This document shows positions 25,778 to 34,345 of a stretch of DNA of 64,000 bases, in pieces. The notes under the pieces were generated by a model. The model did not search any database and was not told the DNA's origin. It saw only the letters and a program-made list of their open reading frames with translations. The DNA comes from Pseudomonas protegens CHA0 (GTDB lineage Bacteria; Pseudomonadota; Gammaproteobacteria; Pseudomonadales; Pseudomonadaceae). Both the position numbers and the translations under genes were made by a program. The stretch covers positions 3,659,001 through 3,723,000 of the forward strand of contig NC_021237.1 in the NCBI RefSeq assembly GCF_000397205.1. Reading direction: 5' to 3'. Positions within the stretch are counted from its first letter, which is position 1; each line of letters begins with the position of its first letter.

Positions 25778-25790
25778 TTGTTTTAAACAA
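25778..25790. promoter_or_regulatory. 13-base palindrome between tetR-type and DUF1348 genes
   Basis: TTGTTTTAAACAA is palindromic around its central T. It starts right after the TetR-family stop and is 46 bases before the next start. It could be an operator or part of a weak stem; no T-run follows. Confidence 0.3.
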
Positions 25791-25835
25791 GAGCAGCCTC
25801 TTCGTTTGAACAGCAACTTTCATTGGAGACAGATC

Positions 25836-26315
25836 ATGTCGTCTAACGCTCAAGTGCGCCCGCCCCTTCCGCCTTTCACTCGCGAGTCGGCGATTGAAAA
25901 GATCCGCCTGGCCGAAGATGGCTGGAACTCCCGGGACCCGGAGCGGGTATCCCTGGCCTATACCCTGGATACCCAATGGCGCAACCGCGCCGAGTTCGCC
26001 CACAACCGCGAAGAGGCCAAGGCGTTCCTGACCCGCAAATGGGCCAAGGAACTGGATTACCGCCTGATCAAGGAACTGTGGGCCTTTACCGACAACCGTA
26101 TTGCCGTGCGCTACGCCTACGAATGGCACGACGACTCGGGCAACTGGTTCCGTTCCTACGGCAACGAAAACTGGGAGTTTGACGAACAGGGTTTGATGGC
26201 CCGGCGCTTTGCCTGCATCAACGACATGCCGATCAAGGCCCAGGAGCGCAAGTTCCACTGGCCCCTGGGCCGCCGGCCCGACGATCACCCGGGCCTGAGC
26301 GAACTGGGCCTGTAA
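25836..26315 (+). CDS. DUF1348 / NTF2-like small protein
   Basis: 159 residues, matching the DUF1348 group of the NTF2-like (SnoaL) fold. Conserved segments include [20 protein letters not shown] near the start and [24 protein letters not shown] near the end. NTF2-like proteins may be enzymes or ligand carriers; no catalytic role is established for this group. GGAG lies 8 bases before the ATG. The gene follows the TetR regulator and may belong to its regulon. Confidence 0.88.
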
Positions 26316-26335
26316 TCACCACCGCCTCCGCCCTT

Positions 26336-26516
26336 GTAGGAGCTGGCTTGCCAGCGAAAGCGCCCTCAAGCCCGGCACAAGGCTCCGAGGCCCGTTCGCC
26401 GGCAAACCGGCTCCTACGAAAAAACACACCTCCTCTGCCCCCGTAGGAGCTGGCTTGCCAGCGAAAGCGCCCTCAAGCCCGGCACAAGGCTCCTAGGCCC
26501 ATTCGTCGGCAAGGGG
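26336..26516. repeat. Type A REP cluster
   Basis: GTAGGAGCTGGCTTGCCAGC at 26336 and again at 26443, with an inverted REP at 26395-26417 between them and a truncated inverted copy near 26502-26516 (TTCGTCGGCAAGG). The two forward copies share the flank GAAAGCGCCCTCAAGCCCGG, showing unit duplication. Confidence 0.88.
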
Positions 26517-26521
26517 CGGCT

Positions 26522-27616
26522 TCAGGCGGCGGCTTCCTGTTCCTTGGACCGCGCCCGGGCCTCCAGCTCGCGTACCAGGGGCAGCACGCGCTGGCCGAAA
26601 TACTCCACCTCTTCCTGGAAATGCAGGAACCCGGCCAGTACCAGGTCCACACCCACCGCCTTCAACTCCACGATGCGCTGGGCAATCTGCTGTGGCGTGC
26701 CGATCAGGTTGGTCTTGAACCCGTCGTTGTACTGCACCAGGTCCTCGAAACTCGACTTGGCCCAGTTGCCCTCGCCTTCGGGGGACGCCTTGCCGGCCTG
26801 CCGGGCGGCGTCACCGAAGGCATTCACCGCCTCCGGGTCGGCCTGATCGATGATTTGCTGCAACACCGCCCGCGCCTCCTCTTCGGTGTCCCGGGCGATC
26901 ACGAAGGCGTTCACTCCGATCTTCACCGAGTGCTGGTTGGCCGCGGCCTTGGCGCGGATGTCATCGACCTGGGCCTTGATCCCCTCGACACTGTTGCCGT
27001 TGGTGAAGTACCAGTCCGAAACCCGGGCCGCCATGTCCCGGGCAGCCCGCGAGCTGCCGCCCTGGAAGATCTCCGGCTGGCCCAGGGGCTTGGGCTTGAG
27101 GCTGTAATGGTCGAAGCGATAGAAATCGCCCCTGAAGGTGAAGGCATCCTGGCTCCAGACCCCGCGCAGGCAGCGAATGAATTCCTCGGACCGGCGATAG
27201 CGCTCGTCGTGCTCCAGCCAATGCTCGCCAATGGCCTGGAACTCACCCTTGAACCAACCGCTGACGATGTTCACCGCAATACGGCCATTGGTCAGTTGGT
27301 CGATGGTCGCCAGTTGCTTGGCCGCCAGGGCCGGCTGCCAGGGCCCGGGCAGGATCGCCGCAATCACCTTGAGCTTGTCGGTGGCCGCCAGCAGTGCGTG
27401 GCTGAAAGCCACCGACTCGTGCTGGTACTCGGCGCCATAGCCAGCGGTGAAGCGAATCTGGGTCAGGGCGTATTCGAAGCCGGCCTGCTCGGCGATCTGC
27501 GCCAGCTTGCGGTTGTAGTCGATGCCCCAATGGGTGCGTTGCTCGATCTTGCTGACCACCAGCCCACCGCTGACGTTGGGCACCCAGTAGGCAAATTTCA
27601 CGGCTTGCTGACTCAT
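26522..27616 (-). CDS. sfnG: FMN-dependent dimethylsulfone monooxygenase (SfnG-like)
   Basis: 364 residues, a bacterial luciferase-like flavin monooxygenase. The opening AVKFAYWVPNVSGGLVVSKI and segments RFTAGYGAEYQHESVAFSHA and NIVSGWFKGEFQAIG are characteristic of SfnG, which converts dimethylsulfone to methanesulfinate using reduced FMN, supplying sulfur. The start MSQQAVKF was chosen; the frame stays open far upstream only because the region is GC-rich. It is divergent from an SfnB-like gene and has a near-perfect sigma-54 promoter. The usual flavin reductase (SfnF) is not adjacent. Confidence 0.92.
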   Translation of the reverse strand: MSQQAVKFAYWVPNVSGGLVVSKIEQRTHWGIDYNRKLAQIAEQAGFEYALTQIRFTAGYGAEYQHESVAFSHALLAATDKLKVIAAILPGPWQPALAAKQLATIDQLTNGRIAVNIVSGWFKGEFQAIGEHWLEHDERYRRSEEFIRCLRGVWSQDAFTFRGDFYRFDHYSLKPKPLGQPEIFQGGSSRAARDMAARVSDWYFTNGNSVEGIKAQVDDIRAKAAANQHSVKIGVNAFVIARDTEEEARAVLQQIIDQADPEAVNAFGDAARQAGKASPEGEGNWAKSSFEDLVQYNDGFKTNLIGTPQQIAQRIVELKAVGVDLVLAGFLHFQEEVEYFGQRVLPLVRELEARARSKEQEAAA

Positions 27617-27656
27617 GGTTCGGTCCTCGGGACTTGGGAAAGTACCCCGGAGCAGA

Positions 27657-27671
27657 GCAGCAAGCGTGCCA
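27657..27671 (-). promoter_or_regulatory. Sigma-54 (-24/-12) promoter of the sfnG-like gene
   Basis: On the minus strand TGGCACGCTTGCTGC has GG and GC dinucleotides at the exact 12-base offset of RpoN promoters, with a perfect TGGCACG -24 element. It lies about 40 bases before the start codon. Sulfone genes in P. putida are known to depend on RpoN and the activator SfnR. Confidence 0.75.
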
Positions 27672-27811
27672 GGGCCTGGAAGCCCTCGGCGCGTAGGCCG
27701 CCAGACGCCGTGTGGAGCCTCAAGCACGCCCTCTCCCGGGCAATGGCTGAGGCTCGCTGCCTGCGGCGGCGCGGGGCCGGCCAACCCTGGAAACGGGCTG
27801 TTTTGTTGATG

Positions 27812-27833
27812 AACTGTTGGCGGAGCAACAGTT
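27812..27833. promoter_or_regulatory. Inverted repeat, candidate enhancer site for an SfnR-type activator
   Basis: Perfect 8-base arms AACTGTTG and CAACAGTT are separated by 6 bases. The site lies between two divergent sigma-54 promoters, about 85 bases from one predicted transcription start and 175 from the other, suited to an enhancer-binding protein. The rest of the 27617-27950 gap shows no gene. Confidence 0.5.
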
Positions 27834-27882
27834 GCAGGCGCTCTGCGGGAGCCCTTGCCCCGGCAAACCGGCGTTTGCGGCT

Positions 27883-27899
27883 TCGGCATGGTGTGTGCA
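27883..27899 (+). promoter_or_regulatory. Sigma-54 (-24/-12) promoter of the sfnB-like gene
   Basis: CGGCATGGTGTGTGCA has GG at 27885-27886 and GC at 27897-27898, the required offset. It is a weaker match than the divergent one (-24 GGCATG, -12 TGCA). The start codon is about 52 bases downstream. Confidence 0.55.
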
Positions 27900-27950
27900 A
27901 TCGGCCTGGACCCTGCAGCGCTTTTTTCTGCCGAACCCAGGAGCTACACC

Positions 27951-29186
27951 ATGACTGAACACCAGGTAATCAATCCGCTGTCCGTGGGGGTCGACTACGA
28001 GACCCTGGCCGCAGGCTTTCGCCCGATCTTCCAGCGCATCGCCAGTGGCGCGGTGGAACGGGAACAGCAACGCAAACTGCCCTACGAGCCCATCCAGTGG
28101 CTCAAGGAATCCGGATTCGGCGCGGTACGGGTGCCGCTGGAATATGGCGGTGGCGGCGCTTCCCTGCCCCAGCTGTTCCAGCTGCTGATCGAGCTGGCCG
28201 AGGCCGACGCCAACGTGCCCCAGGCCCTGCGCGGGCACTTTGCCTTTGTCGAGGATCGGCTCAATGCCACGCCCGGACCGGGCCGGGACCTGTGGTTCAA
28301 GCGCTTTGTCGAAGGCGATATCGTCGGCTGCGCCTGGACCGAAATCGGCGCCGTGGACATCGGCCAGGTCATCACCAAAGTCTCTCCGGATGGCGAAAAA
28401 TGGCGCCTCAACGGCGAAAAGTTCTACAGCACCGGGAGCATTTTCTCCGACTGGATCGATGTCTATGCCCAGCGCACGGACACCGGCGGCGACGTGATTG
28501 CCGCGGTGCGCACCCGCCAGCCGGGCATCGAGCAGAGCGACGATTGGGACGGCTTCGGCCAGCGCACCACCGGCAGCGGCACCTCGCGCTTCCAGGACGC
28601 TGAAGTGGACGCCGAGAACATCATCGACTTCGCAACCCGCTTCAAATACCAGACTGCTTTCTACCAGTTGGTGCTGCTGGCGACCCTGGCCGGCATCGGC
28701 CGCGCGGCGCTACGTGATGTGGCCCACGAAGTGCGGGTGCGCAAGCGCATCTATAGCCACGGCAACGCGCCCCAGGCCAGCGCCGATGCCCAGGTGCAGC
28801 AGGTGGTGGGCGAGATCGCGGCCCTGGTGTATGCCGCCGAAGCCGCCGCCCTGCGTGCTGCAGCCCCTGCGCAACAGGCCTACCTGGCGCGCTTTGCCGG
28901 GGACCCGGCCCAGGAGCGTGCGGCCAATGTGGCGGCGGAAATCGAATCGGCCACGGCCCAGGTGGTGGTCACCGAACTGGTCCAGCGCGCCACCAGCGAG
29001 CTGTTCAATGCCCTGGGGGCTTCGGACATTCGCCAGGGCAAGGCCCTGGACCGGCACTGGCGCAATGCGCGCACCGTGTCTTCGCACAACCCAGTGATCT
29101 ACAAGGCGCGGATCGTCGGCGACTGGAAGATCAACGGCAGCGAGCCACCCTTTGTCTGGCAGATTGGCAACGGGCCCCAGCGCTGA
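27951..29186 (+). CDS. sfnB: SfnB-family acyl-CoA dehydrogenase-like sulfur-acquisition oxidoreductase
   Basis: 411 residues with acyl-CoA dehydrogenase architecture: an N-terminal helical domain (GAVRVPLEYGGGGASLPQLF), a middle beta domain (GCAWTEIGAVDIGQV, WRLNGEKFYSTGS) and a C-terminal helical domain (FNALGASDIRQGKALDRHWRNARTVSSHNP). The last segment is typical of flavin-dependent monooxygenases such as DszC/SfnB that lack dehydrogenase activity. A role in dimethyl sulfide/sulfone or related sulfur-source use is inferred from divergence from sfnG. The ATG follows AGGAG with an 8-base spacer. Confidence 0.88.
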   Translation: MTEHQVINPLSVGVDYETLAAGFRPIFQRIASGAVEREQQRKLPYEPIQWLKESGFGAVRVPLEYGGGGASLPQLFQLLIELAEADANVPQALRGHFAFVEDRLNATPGPGRDLWFKRFVEGDIVGCAWTEIGAVDIGQVITKVSPDGEKWRLNGEKFYSTGSIFSDWIDVYAQRTDTGGDVIAAVRTRQPGIEQSDDWDGFGQRTTGSGTSRFQDAEVDAENIIDFATRFKYQTAFYQLVLLATLAGIGRAALRDVAHEVRVRKRIYSHGNAPQASADAQVQQVVGEIAALVYAAEAAALRAAAPAQQAYLARFAGDPAQERAANVAAEIESATAQVVVTELVQRATSELFNALGASDIRQGKALDRHWRNARTVSSHNPVIYKARIVGDWKINGSEPPFVWQIGNGPQR

Positions 29187-29204
29187 CCTCAGGCACCGCC
29201 CCCC

Positions 29205-29333
29205 GTAGGAGCTGGCCTGCCAGCGGAGGCGTCATCCAGGCGAGCGCTCGGCCCAGCGGCCTCTTCGCCGGCAAGCCGGCTCCTGCAGCGAAATCTCGGC
29301 GCACCGCCCCGTAGGAGCTGGCTTGCCAGCGAA
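29205..29333. repeat. Type A REP cluster
   Basis: Forward copies at 29205 (GTAGGAGCTGGCCTGCC) and 29311, with an inverted copy at 29264-29285 between them. It lies between the sfnB-like and TauE/SafE-like genes; nothing else was recognised in 29187-29474. Confidence 0.88.
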
Positions 29334-29474
29334 GGCGTTATCCAGGCGGGCGCTCGGTTCAGGGAGAGGCATCCGACCAAGGTCGAGGCGGTCGCGCGGC
29401 GGGCTGGGTTGCAGGTAATATGGCGGACTTTCGCGCAGCCCCCTTTGCGCTTCTCGCCGAAATAAGCCGACCCC

Positions 29475-30254
29475 ATGCCCTTCGAACTCAGCGTAGACCT
29501 GACCACCCTCGCCATTCTCGCCCTCGTGGCCTTCATTGCCGGTTTCATCGACGCCATTGCCGGCGGCGGCGGCCTGCTCACCACCCCGGCCCTGCTCACC
29601 GCCGGCCTGCCGCCGCACCTGGTGCTGGGCACCAACAAACTCAGCTCGACCTTCGGCTCGGCCACCGCCAGCTTCACCTTCTATCGGCGCAAGCTGTTCC
29701 ACCCCAGGCAATGGACCCACGCCATTGTCGGAACCCTGGTGGGCGCCCTGACCGGGGCCATCGTCGCTCACTACCTGCCGGCGGAATGGCTGAACAAGAT
29801 GCTGCCGGTGATCGTCTTCGCCTGCGGCCTGTACCTGCTGTTCGGCGGCACGCCCAAAGCGCCACTGGACAGCGACGCACCGATCAAGAAGAAGTGGCAA
29901 TCGAGCCAGGGCTTCAGCCTGGGCTTCTATGACGGCGTGGCCGGCCCCGGCACCGGGGCGTTCTGGACCGTGAGCAGCCTGCTGCTCTACCCCATCGACC
30001 TGGTCAAGGCCAGCGGCGTGGCCCGCAGCATGAACTTCGTCAGCAACATCGCGGCGCTGTCGGTGTTCGTGTTTTCCGGGCAGGTGGACTGGATCATCGG
30101 CCTGTGCATGGGCCTATCGGTGATGGTCGGAGCCTTCTTCGGCGCACGCACCGCCATCAGCGGTGGTGCCAAGTTCATTCGCCCGGTGTTCATCACCGTG
30201 GTCCTCGGGCTGACCGTGCGCCTAGCCTGGCAGCACTGGTTCAGCGTGGCCTAG
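29475..30254 (+). CDS. TauE/SafE-family (TSUP, YfcA-like) membrane exporter
   Basis: 259 residues, about eight hydrophobic segments. The two repeated TSUP signatures are visible: [22 protein letters not shown] near residue 20 and [16 protein letters not shown] near residue 150, plus [16 protein letters not shown]. Members export sulfite, sulfoacetate or related anions; the YfcA branch is uncharacterised. Proximity to sulfone genes makes a sulfur role possible but unproven. The last 33 bases overlap the 3' end of the convergent nudC gene. Confidence 0.9.
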   Translation: MPFELSVDLTTLAILALVAFIAGFIDAIAGGGGLLTTPALLTAGLPPHLVLGTNKLSSTFGSATASFTFYRRKLFHPRQWTHAIVGTLVGALTGAIVAHYLPAEWLNKMLPVIVFACGLYLLFGGTPKAPLDSDAPIKKKWQSSQGFSLGFYDGVAGPGTGAFWTVSSLLLYPIDLVKASGVARSMNFVSNIAALSVFVFSGQVDWIIGLCMGLSVMVGAFFGARTAISGGAKFIRPVFITVVLGLTVRLAWQHWFSVA

Positions 30255-31052
30255 GCGGCGCGCCACATAGAGATCGATCAGGTAGCGGGCAATCGAGCGC
30301 GAGGCCGGCAACGGCGGTAGCGCATGGACGCTGAACCACTGGGCGTCCTCGATCTCGTCTTCCTGGGGAATGATCTCGCCGCCGGCGTATTCGGCGTGAA
30401 AGCCCAGCATCATCGAATGGGGGAACGGCCAGCATTGGCTGCCCACGTACTGGATGTTCCTGACTTCGATGCTCACCTCTTCGCGCACCTCGCGAATCAG
30501 GCAGTCCTCCGCCGACTCGCCCGGCTCGGCAAAGCCTGCCAGGGTGCTGTAGACCCCGGTGACGAAGCGCGGCGAACGAGCCAGGAGGATTTCGTCACCG
30601 CGGGTGATCAGCACGATCATGCTCGGTGAAATGCGCGGGTAGCTGCGCAGGTCGCAAGGCTGGCAATACATCGCCCGCTCCCCCGGCACCTGGGCCATGG
30701 GCTGCCCGCAACTGCCGCAGTACCGGTGCTCCCGGGCCCAGGTGCCGATCTGCGCGGCATAGCCCAGGACCTTGTACAGGGTGTGATCGCCCTCCAGCAT
30801 GAAGGCCCGCAGGCCTTTCCAGCCGCAGCCCGGCACTTCGGCGCGGGCGCTCAGTTCCAGCAGGTACACCGGCTCGCCATCGAGATGGCCGATGCCATGT
30901 TCCGCCAGCAGCGGCAGGTCCTGGCCCTTGAGCCAGTGCCGGGGGAACAGCGCGCCGTTGTCGTCATAGAGAAAGCCGTCCGGGCCGCGGGCCACGGCCC
31001 AGCCGCCGGGAAGGTCGGTGTCGAGTACTGCGGTGGTCCAGCGTTCAATCAT
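30222..31052 (-). CDS. nudC: NADH pyrophosphatase (NudC-like Nudix hydrolase)
   Basis: 276 residues (E. coli NudC has 257). A central zinc ribbon (CGSCGQ and CQPC, about 113-136) precedes the Nudix box ([20 protein letters not shown]). The NADH-specific motif after the box reads SQCWPFPHS, with Cys for the usual third-position Pro. The enzyme hydrolyses NAD(H) to NMN(H) and AMP and removes NAD caps from RNA. The ATG at 31052 begins 7 bases after the upstream gene's stop. The 3' end overlaps the TauE/SafE-like gene on the other strand. Confidence 0.92.
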   Translation of the reverse strand: MIERWTTAVLDTDLPGGWAVARGPDGFLYDDNGALFPRHWLKGQDLPLLAEHGIGHLDGEPVYLLELSARAEVPGCGWKGLRAFMLEGDHTLYKVLGYAAQIGTWAREHRYCGSCGQPMAQVPGERAMYCQPCDLRSYPRISPSMIVLITRGDEILLARSPRFVTGVYSTLAGFAEPGESAEDCLIREVREEVSIEVRNIQYVGSQCWPFPHSMMLGFHAEYAGGEIIPQEDEIEDAQWFSVHALPPLPASRSIARYLIDLYVARRLGHAEPVLPG

Positions 31053-31058
31053 CGTCAA

Positions 31059-31871
31059 TCAATCCAGAAATTCGGGTTTCTGTTTGCTCATGTGGGCGGC
31101 GATGGCCACGCGCAAGTCGTTGGACTGCAACATGGCAGCGTTCCAGGTGGCGACATATTCCAGGCCGTCATCAATACGGTGGTCACGCATGTAGCTGAGC
31201 ATTTCCTTGGTGCCGCTGACCGCGATCGGCGACTTGGCGGCGATCTCCCGGGCAATTCCCATGACCCCGTCCAGCAGGCTTGCGGCATCGCTGTAGGTCC
31301 GGTTGACCAGGCCAATGCTGCGTGCTTCCTCGGCACCGAAGGTGCGCCCAGTGTAGGCCAGCTCGCGCAGGATGCCGTCGCCGATGATACGTGGCAAACG
31401 TTGCAGTGTGCCGACATCCGCAGCCATGCCGATATCGATTTCCTTGATCGAGAATTGCGCATCGTCCGCGGCGTAACGCATGTCGCAGGCGCTGATCAGG
31501 TCGATGGCGCCCCCCAGGCAATAGCCCTGGATCGCCGCCAGCACCGGCTTGCGGCAGTTGTCCACGGCGTTGAACGAGGCTTGCAGCTGGAAGATCTTGC
31601 GCCGCAGCAGGCGCGCGTTGCGGCCCACATCCTTGCCCAGTTCGTTGGCCACCCCGGCCAGCATCATCAGGTCGATGCCCGAAGAAAAATGCTTGCCGGC
31701 ACCGCTGAGCACCACCACGCGCACTGCGTCGGTGTCGTCGATCCAGCGGAAGATCTCGACGATCTCGCTCCAGAACGCGGCGTTCATGGCGTTGATCTTT
31801 TCCGGGCGGTTGATCTGCACATGGGCGATGTTGTCAGCAAGTTCGACGCGAAAGGCTTGGTATTCGGACAT
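31059..31871 (-). CDS. Crotonase family, delta(3,5)-delta(2,4)-dienoyl-CoA isomerase-like
   Basis: 270 residues of the enoyl-CoA hydratase fold. Oxyanion-hole segments are HFSSGIDL and GYCLGGAIDLISACDMRY. The segment SIKEIDIGMAADVGTLQRLP carries the Glu and Asp, eight residues apart, that serve in dienoyl-CoA isomerase (ECH1), where a plain hydratase would have a different pair. It would shift double bonds during beta-oxidation of odd-position unsaturated fatty acids. It is upstream of nudC and nearly abuts it, so they may be co-transcribed. Confidence 0.88.
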   Translation of the reverse strand: MSEYQAFRVELADNIAHVQINRPEKINAMNAAFWSEIVEIFRWIDDTDAVRVVVLSGAGKHFSSGIDLMMLAGVANELGKDVGRNARLLRRKIFQLQASFNAVDNCRKPVLAAIQGYCLGGAIDLISACDMRYAADDAQFSIKEIDIGMAADVGTLQRLPRIIGDGILRELAYTGRTFGAEEARSIGLVNRTYSDAASLLDGVMGIAREIAAKSPIAVSGTKEMLSYMRDHRIDDGLEYVATWNAAMLQSNDLRVAIAAHMSKQKPEFLD

Positions 31872-31978
31872 GGCAGTGATCCTTTACTGGGCAGAAAATG
31901 AGGGCCGAACTATAGCAAGTGGCGGCGGCGGGCCGTAAGGCAGCGCATCGGCCAAAAGCGGGACTGGCCACCGCCCCT

Positions 31979-32042
31979 GCAGGCGCCGGCTTGCCGGCGA
32001 AGAGGCCCCTGAATAACGCCTTCGCTGGCAAGCCAGCGCCTA
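31979..32042. repeat. Type A REP pair
   Basis: GGCGCCGGCTTGCCGGCG (from 31981) and GCTGGCAAGCCAGCGCC (within 32021-32042) face each other between the crotonase and methyltransferase genes. These carry the variant GGCGCC in place of GGAGCC. Confidence 0.85.
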
Positions 32043-32069
32043 CATGGGGGCGATGTGGGGGTGATGAGC

Positions 32070-32846
32070 TCAGCCTTGCCGGGTGCAATAGAAGGCGGCG
32101 GTCGTGTAAGGCACGGTGACCTGGGCCTTGCCCCGCAGCTGCGGCTCGCTGTCGATCAGGGCGGCGATCTGCCGGTCCACGGCCTCGCGCTCGGCCTGGG
32201 GCAAGGCGGCGATGAAGCTGGTGGAGCGCACACGGTTGAAGATCACGTCCTCCGGCGTGCCGCTGTGGCCCTGGGTGAAATGCTGTTCCTGCAGAGGCCC
32301 GAAACCCGGATGGGGAAAGGCCTGGCGCCAGGCACCGGTGTAATAGCGCGGGGTATCGGCCTGCAAGGCATTGACGATGGCGTCCAGGCGCGCCACCCAG
32401 GGCACCCGGGCATCCCGCAGGTTCCACACCAGGGCCAGCTTGCCGCCGGGCTTGAGCACGCGATGGATTTCCTCCAGTGCCGCGCGGTGGGCAAACCAGT
32501 GAAAGGCCTGGGCACAGACCAGCACATCCACCGAGGCATCCTTGAGCGGCAGCGCCTCGGCGCTGCCCTCCAGCACCTGGGCCTCGGGCTGGGCCGCCGC
32601 CAGCCTGGCGCGCATTTGCTCGACTGGCTCCACCGCGATCACTTGGGCCCCTGTGGCCAGCAAGCGGCCGGTGAACTTGCCGGTGCCGGCGCCCAGGTCC
32701 ACCACCACCCTGCCCGGCCCGAGGCCCAGCGTCTCCCGCAGCCAGGGCTCAAGGGCTGGCGGATAGTCCGGCCGGCCCCGCACATAGGTATCGGCGGCCT
32801 GTTGGTAGCCGTCGGCCGCAGCATGATGAATCGCCTGATCGTTCAT
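32070..32846 (-). CDS. Class I SAM-dependent methyltransferase
   Basis: 258 residues. SAM-binding motif I is VVVDLGAGTGKFTGRLL (about 47-63), followed by VIAVEPVEQMRARL, LEGSAEALPL, and VLVCAQAFHWF, the usual motifs II-IV of Methyltransf_11 proteins. No signal peptide or extra domain. Substrate unknown; YcgJ/UbiE-like small-molecule methylases look similar. It stands alone between REPs on the minus strand. Confidence 0.88.
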   Translation of the reverse strand: MNDQAIHHAAADGYQQAADTYVRGRPDYPPALEPWLRETLGLGPGRVVVDLGAGTGKFTGRLLATGAQVIAVEPVEQMRARLAAAQPEAQVLEGSAEALPLKDASVDVLVCAQAFHWFAHRAALEEIHRVLKPGGKLALVWNLRDARVPWVARLDAIVNALQADTPRYYTGAWRQAFPHPGFGPLQEQHFTQGHSGTPEDVIFNRVRSTSFIAALPQAEREAVDRQIAALIDSEPQLRGKAQVTVPYTTAAFYCTRQG

Positions 32847-32950
32847 GGATGAACCTCCTCATTGCGGGTGAGTACGAACAGGATAAACCGTGCCCGACAA
32901 CAGGCAGCATGAAACTCCTGTCAGTTGCACCCCCGTTGCAGGAGCAGGCT

Positions 32951-33032
32951 GTAGGAGCTGGCTTGCCAGCGAAGGCGTTATCCGCAGGGGCACTCGGCTC
33001 AGGGGCCTCTTCGCCGGCAAGCCGGCTCCTAC
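32951..33032. repeat. Type A REP pair
   Basis: GTAGGAGCTGGCTTGCCAGC from 32951 and the inverted CGCCGGCAAGCCGGCTCC within 33010-33032, immediately after the sensor kinase stop. Confidence 0.9.
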
Positions 33033-33036
33033 GGAT

Positions 33037-34341
33037 TCAGGCCCTGGGCGGGGGCGGCAGGCTCAGGCGAAAACGCGCGCCGCCCAGGGGCGAGGCTTCC
33101 ACGGTCAGGGTGCCGTCCTGGGCTTCCAGGGCCCGGCGGCTGATCGCCAGGCCCAGGCCGAAGCCGCCGGTGGCGCGGTCGCGGCTGCGGTCCAGGCGGT
33201 AGAACGGCTCGAACACCCGCTCGCGCTCGTCGTCGGGAATGCCGATGCCGTCATCGTCGACCCAGATCTCGCAGCCGTCGTCGCTGACCAGCACCCCCAC
33301 CTGGATGCGCTTCTCGCAATAACGGGTGGCATTGCGCAGCAGGTTCTGCAAGGCCCGGGCGGTCAGCCGCGGGTCCAGGGTGAAACGTTCCAGGGCACCG
33401 TGCAGCAGGACGTCGATGACGATATCCGACTCCAGCTCATCGTCGACACTGCCCAGGATGCTGTCGATGAACTCGTCCAGGGACACCTCGATCTGCTCCG
33501 GTAGGCACGCCGGGTTCTGCAGGCGGCTGTAGGACAGCAGCTCCAGGACCAGTTCATCCAGTTCGCGAATGTGCGCCACCAGCCCTTGCAGGCGCTCGCG
33601 GCTGGCCGCCGGCAAATCGTCGGAGAGCGCCAGGGCCAGGCCGAAATCCAGCCGGGTCAGGGGCGTGCGCAGTTCGTGGGACACCGCGTTGAGCAGGTCA
33701 CGCTGCTGGTTCAGGAGTTTTTCGATATCCCCGGCCATGGTGTCGAAGACATTGGCCAGGCTGCCGATGTTGGAACTGGCGGGCAGTTGGGTGCGCTCGC
33801 CCAGATGGCCCTTGCCGAAGCGTTCGGCGGTGCGCTTGAGGCGCTCCAGGTCACGCCAGTGCGGGCGCACCCAGAGCAGCAGGCAGGCCAGCAGCACGGC
33901 GACGATCAGGACATTGATGCTCCAGTACAGCAGGTTGACGTCCAGCGGGTCCGGCGGCACCACCAGCTTCACCGCCAGTTGCTCATCCAGCGGCGACACC
34001 GCCAGGGTGCGCCAGCCCCAATCGCCCAGGCGCACCACTTTCTCGCCGCGTTGCAGGCGCTCGCGCTCGTAATCGCTGAAATCCGGGTCATCGATGCGCA
34101 CAAGGGCCACCTGCAACGGGTGGAACTCCTCGTCCATCTCCTTGACCAGGGTCGGCCACTGCTGCGCCGGCAAGGCGCGGAACTGCTTGACGATCAGGCT
34201 CTGCAGGCCCCGGGACTGGTCCAGGTTGTAGTCCAGGAAACGCTCGTGGAAAACCTTGATCACCAGGTCCGGGATCAGGTAGATCGCGGCGCTGAAGGCA
34301 ATGATGGTGATCAGGTACAGACGGACCAGGATGCGCAGCAT
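33037..34341 (-). CDS. Sensor histidine kinase (RstB-like)
   Basis: 434 residues. Two membrane helices (about 5-25 and 137-160) bracket a periplasmic sensor of about 110 residues. A HAMP domain follows (near 160-215), then HisKA with the phospho-acceptor in NAVSHELRTPLTRLD and HATPase motifs LLRNATRY, DDDGIGIP and GGFGLGLAIS. The RstB-like call rests on the adjacent regulator. It starts 4 bases after the regulator's stop, so they form one operon divergent from an RND pump. Confidence 0.92.
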   Translation of the reverse strand: MLRILVRLYLITIIAFSAAIYLIPDLVIKVFHERFLDYNLDQSRGLQSLIVKQFRALPAQQWPTLVKEMDEEFHPLQVALVRIDDPDFSDYERERLQRGEKVVRLGDWGWRTLAVSPLDEQLAVKLVVPPDPLDVNLLYWSINVLIVAVLLACLLLWVRPHWRDLERLKRTAERFGKGHLGERTQLPASSNIGSLANVFDTMAGDIEKLLNQQRDLLNAVSHELRTPLTRLDFGLALALSDDLPAASRERLQGLVAHIRELDELVLELLSYSRLQNPACLPEQIEVSLDEFIDSILGSVDDELESDIVIDVLLHGALERFTLDPRLTARALQNLLRNATRYCEKRIQVGVLVSDDGCEIWVDDDGIGIPDDERERVFEPFYRLDRSRDRATGGFGLGLAISRRALEAQDGTLTVEASPLGGARFRLSLPPPPRA

Positions 34342-34345
34342 GGAA

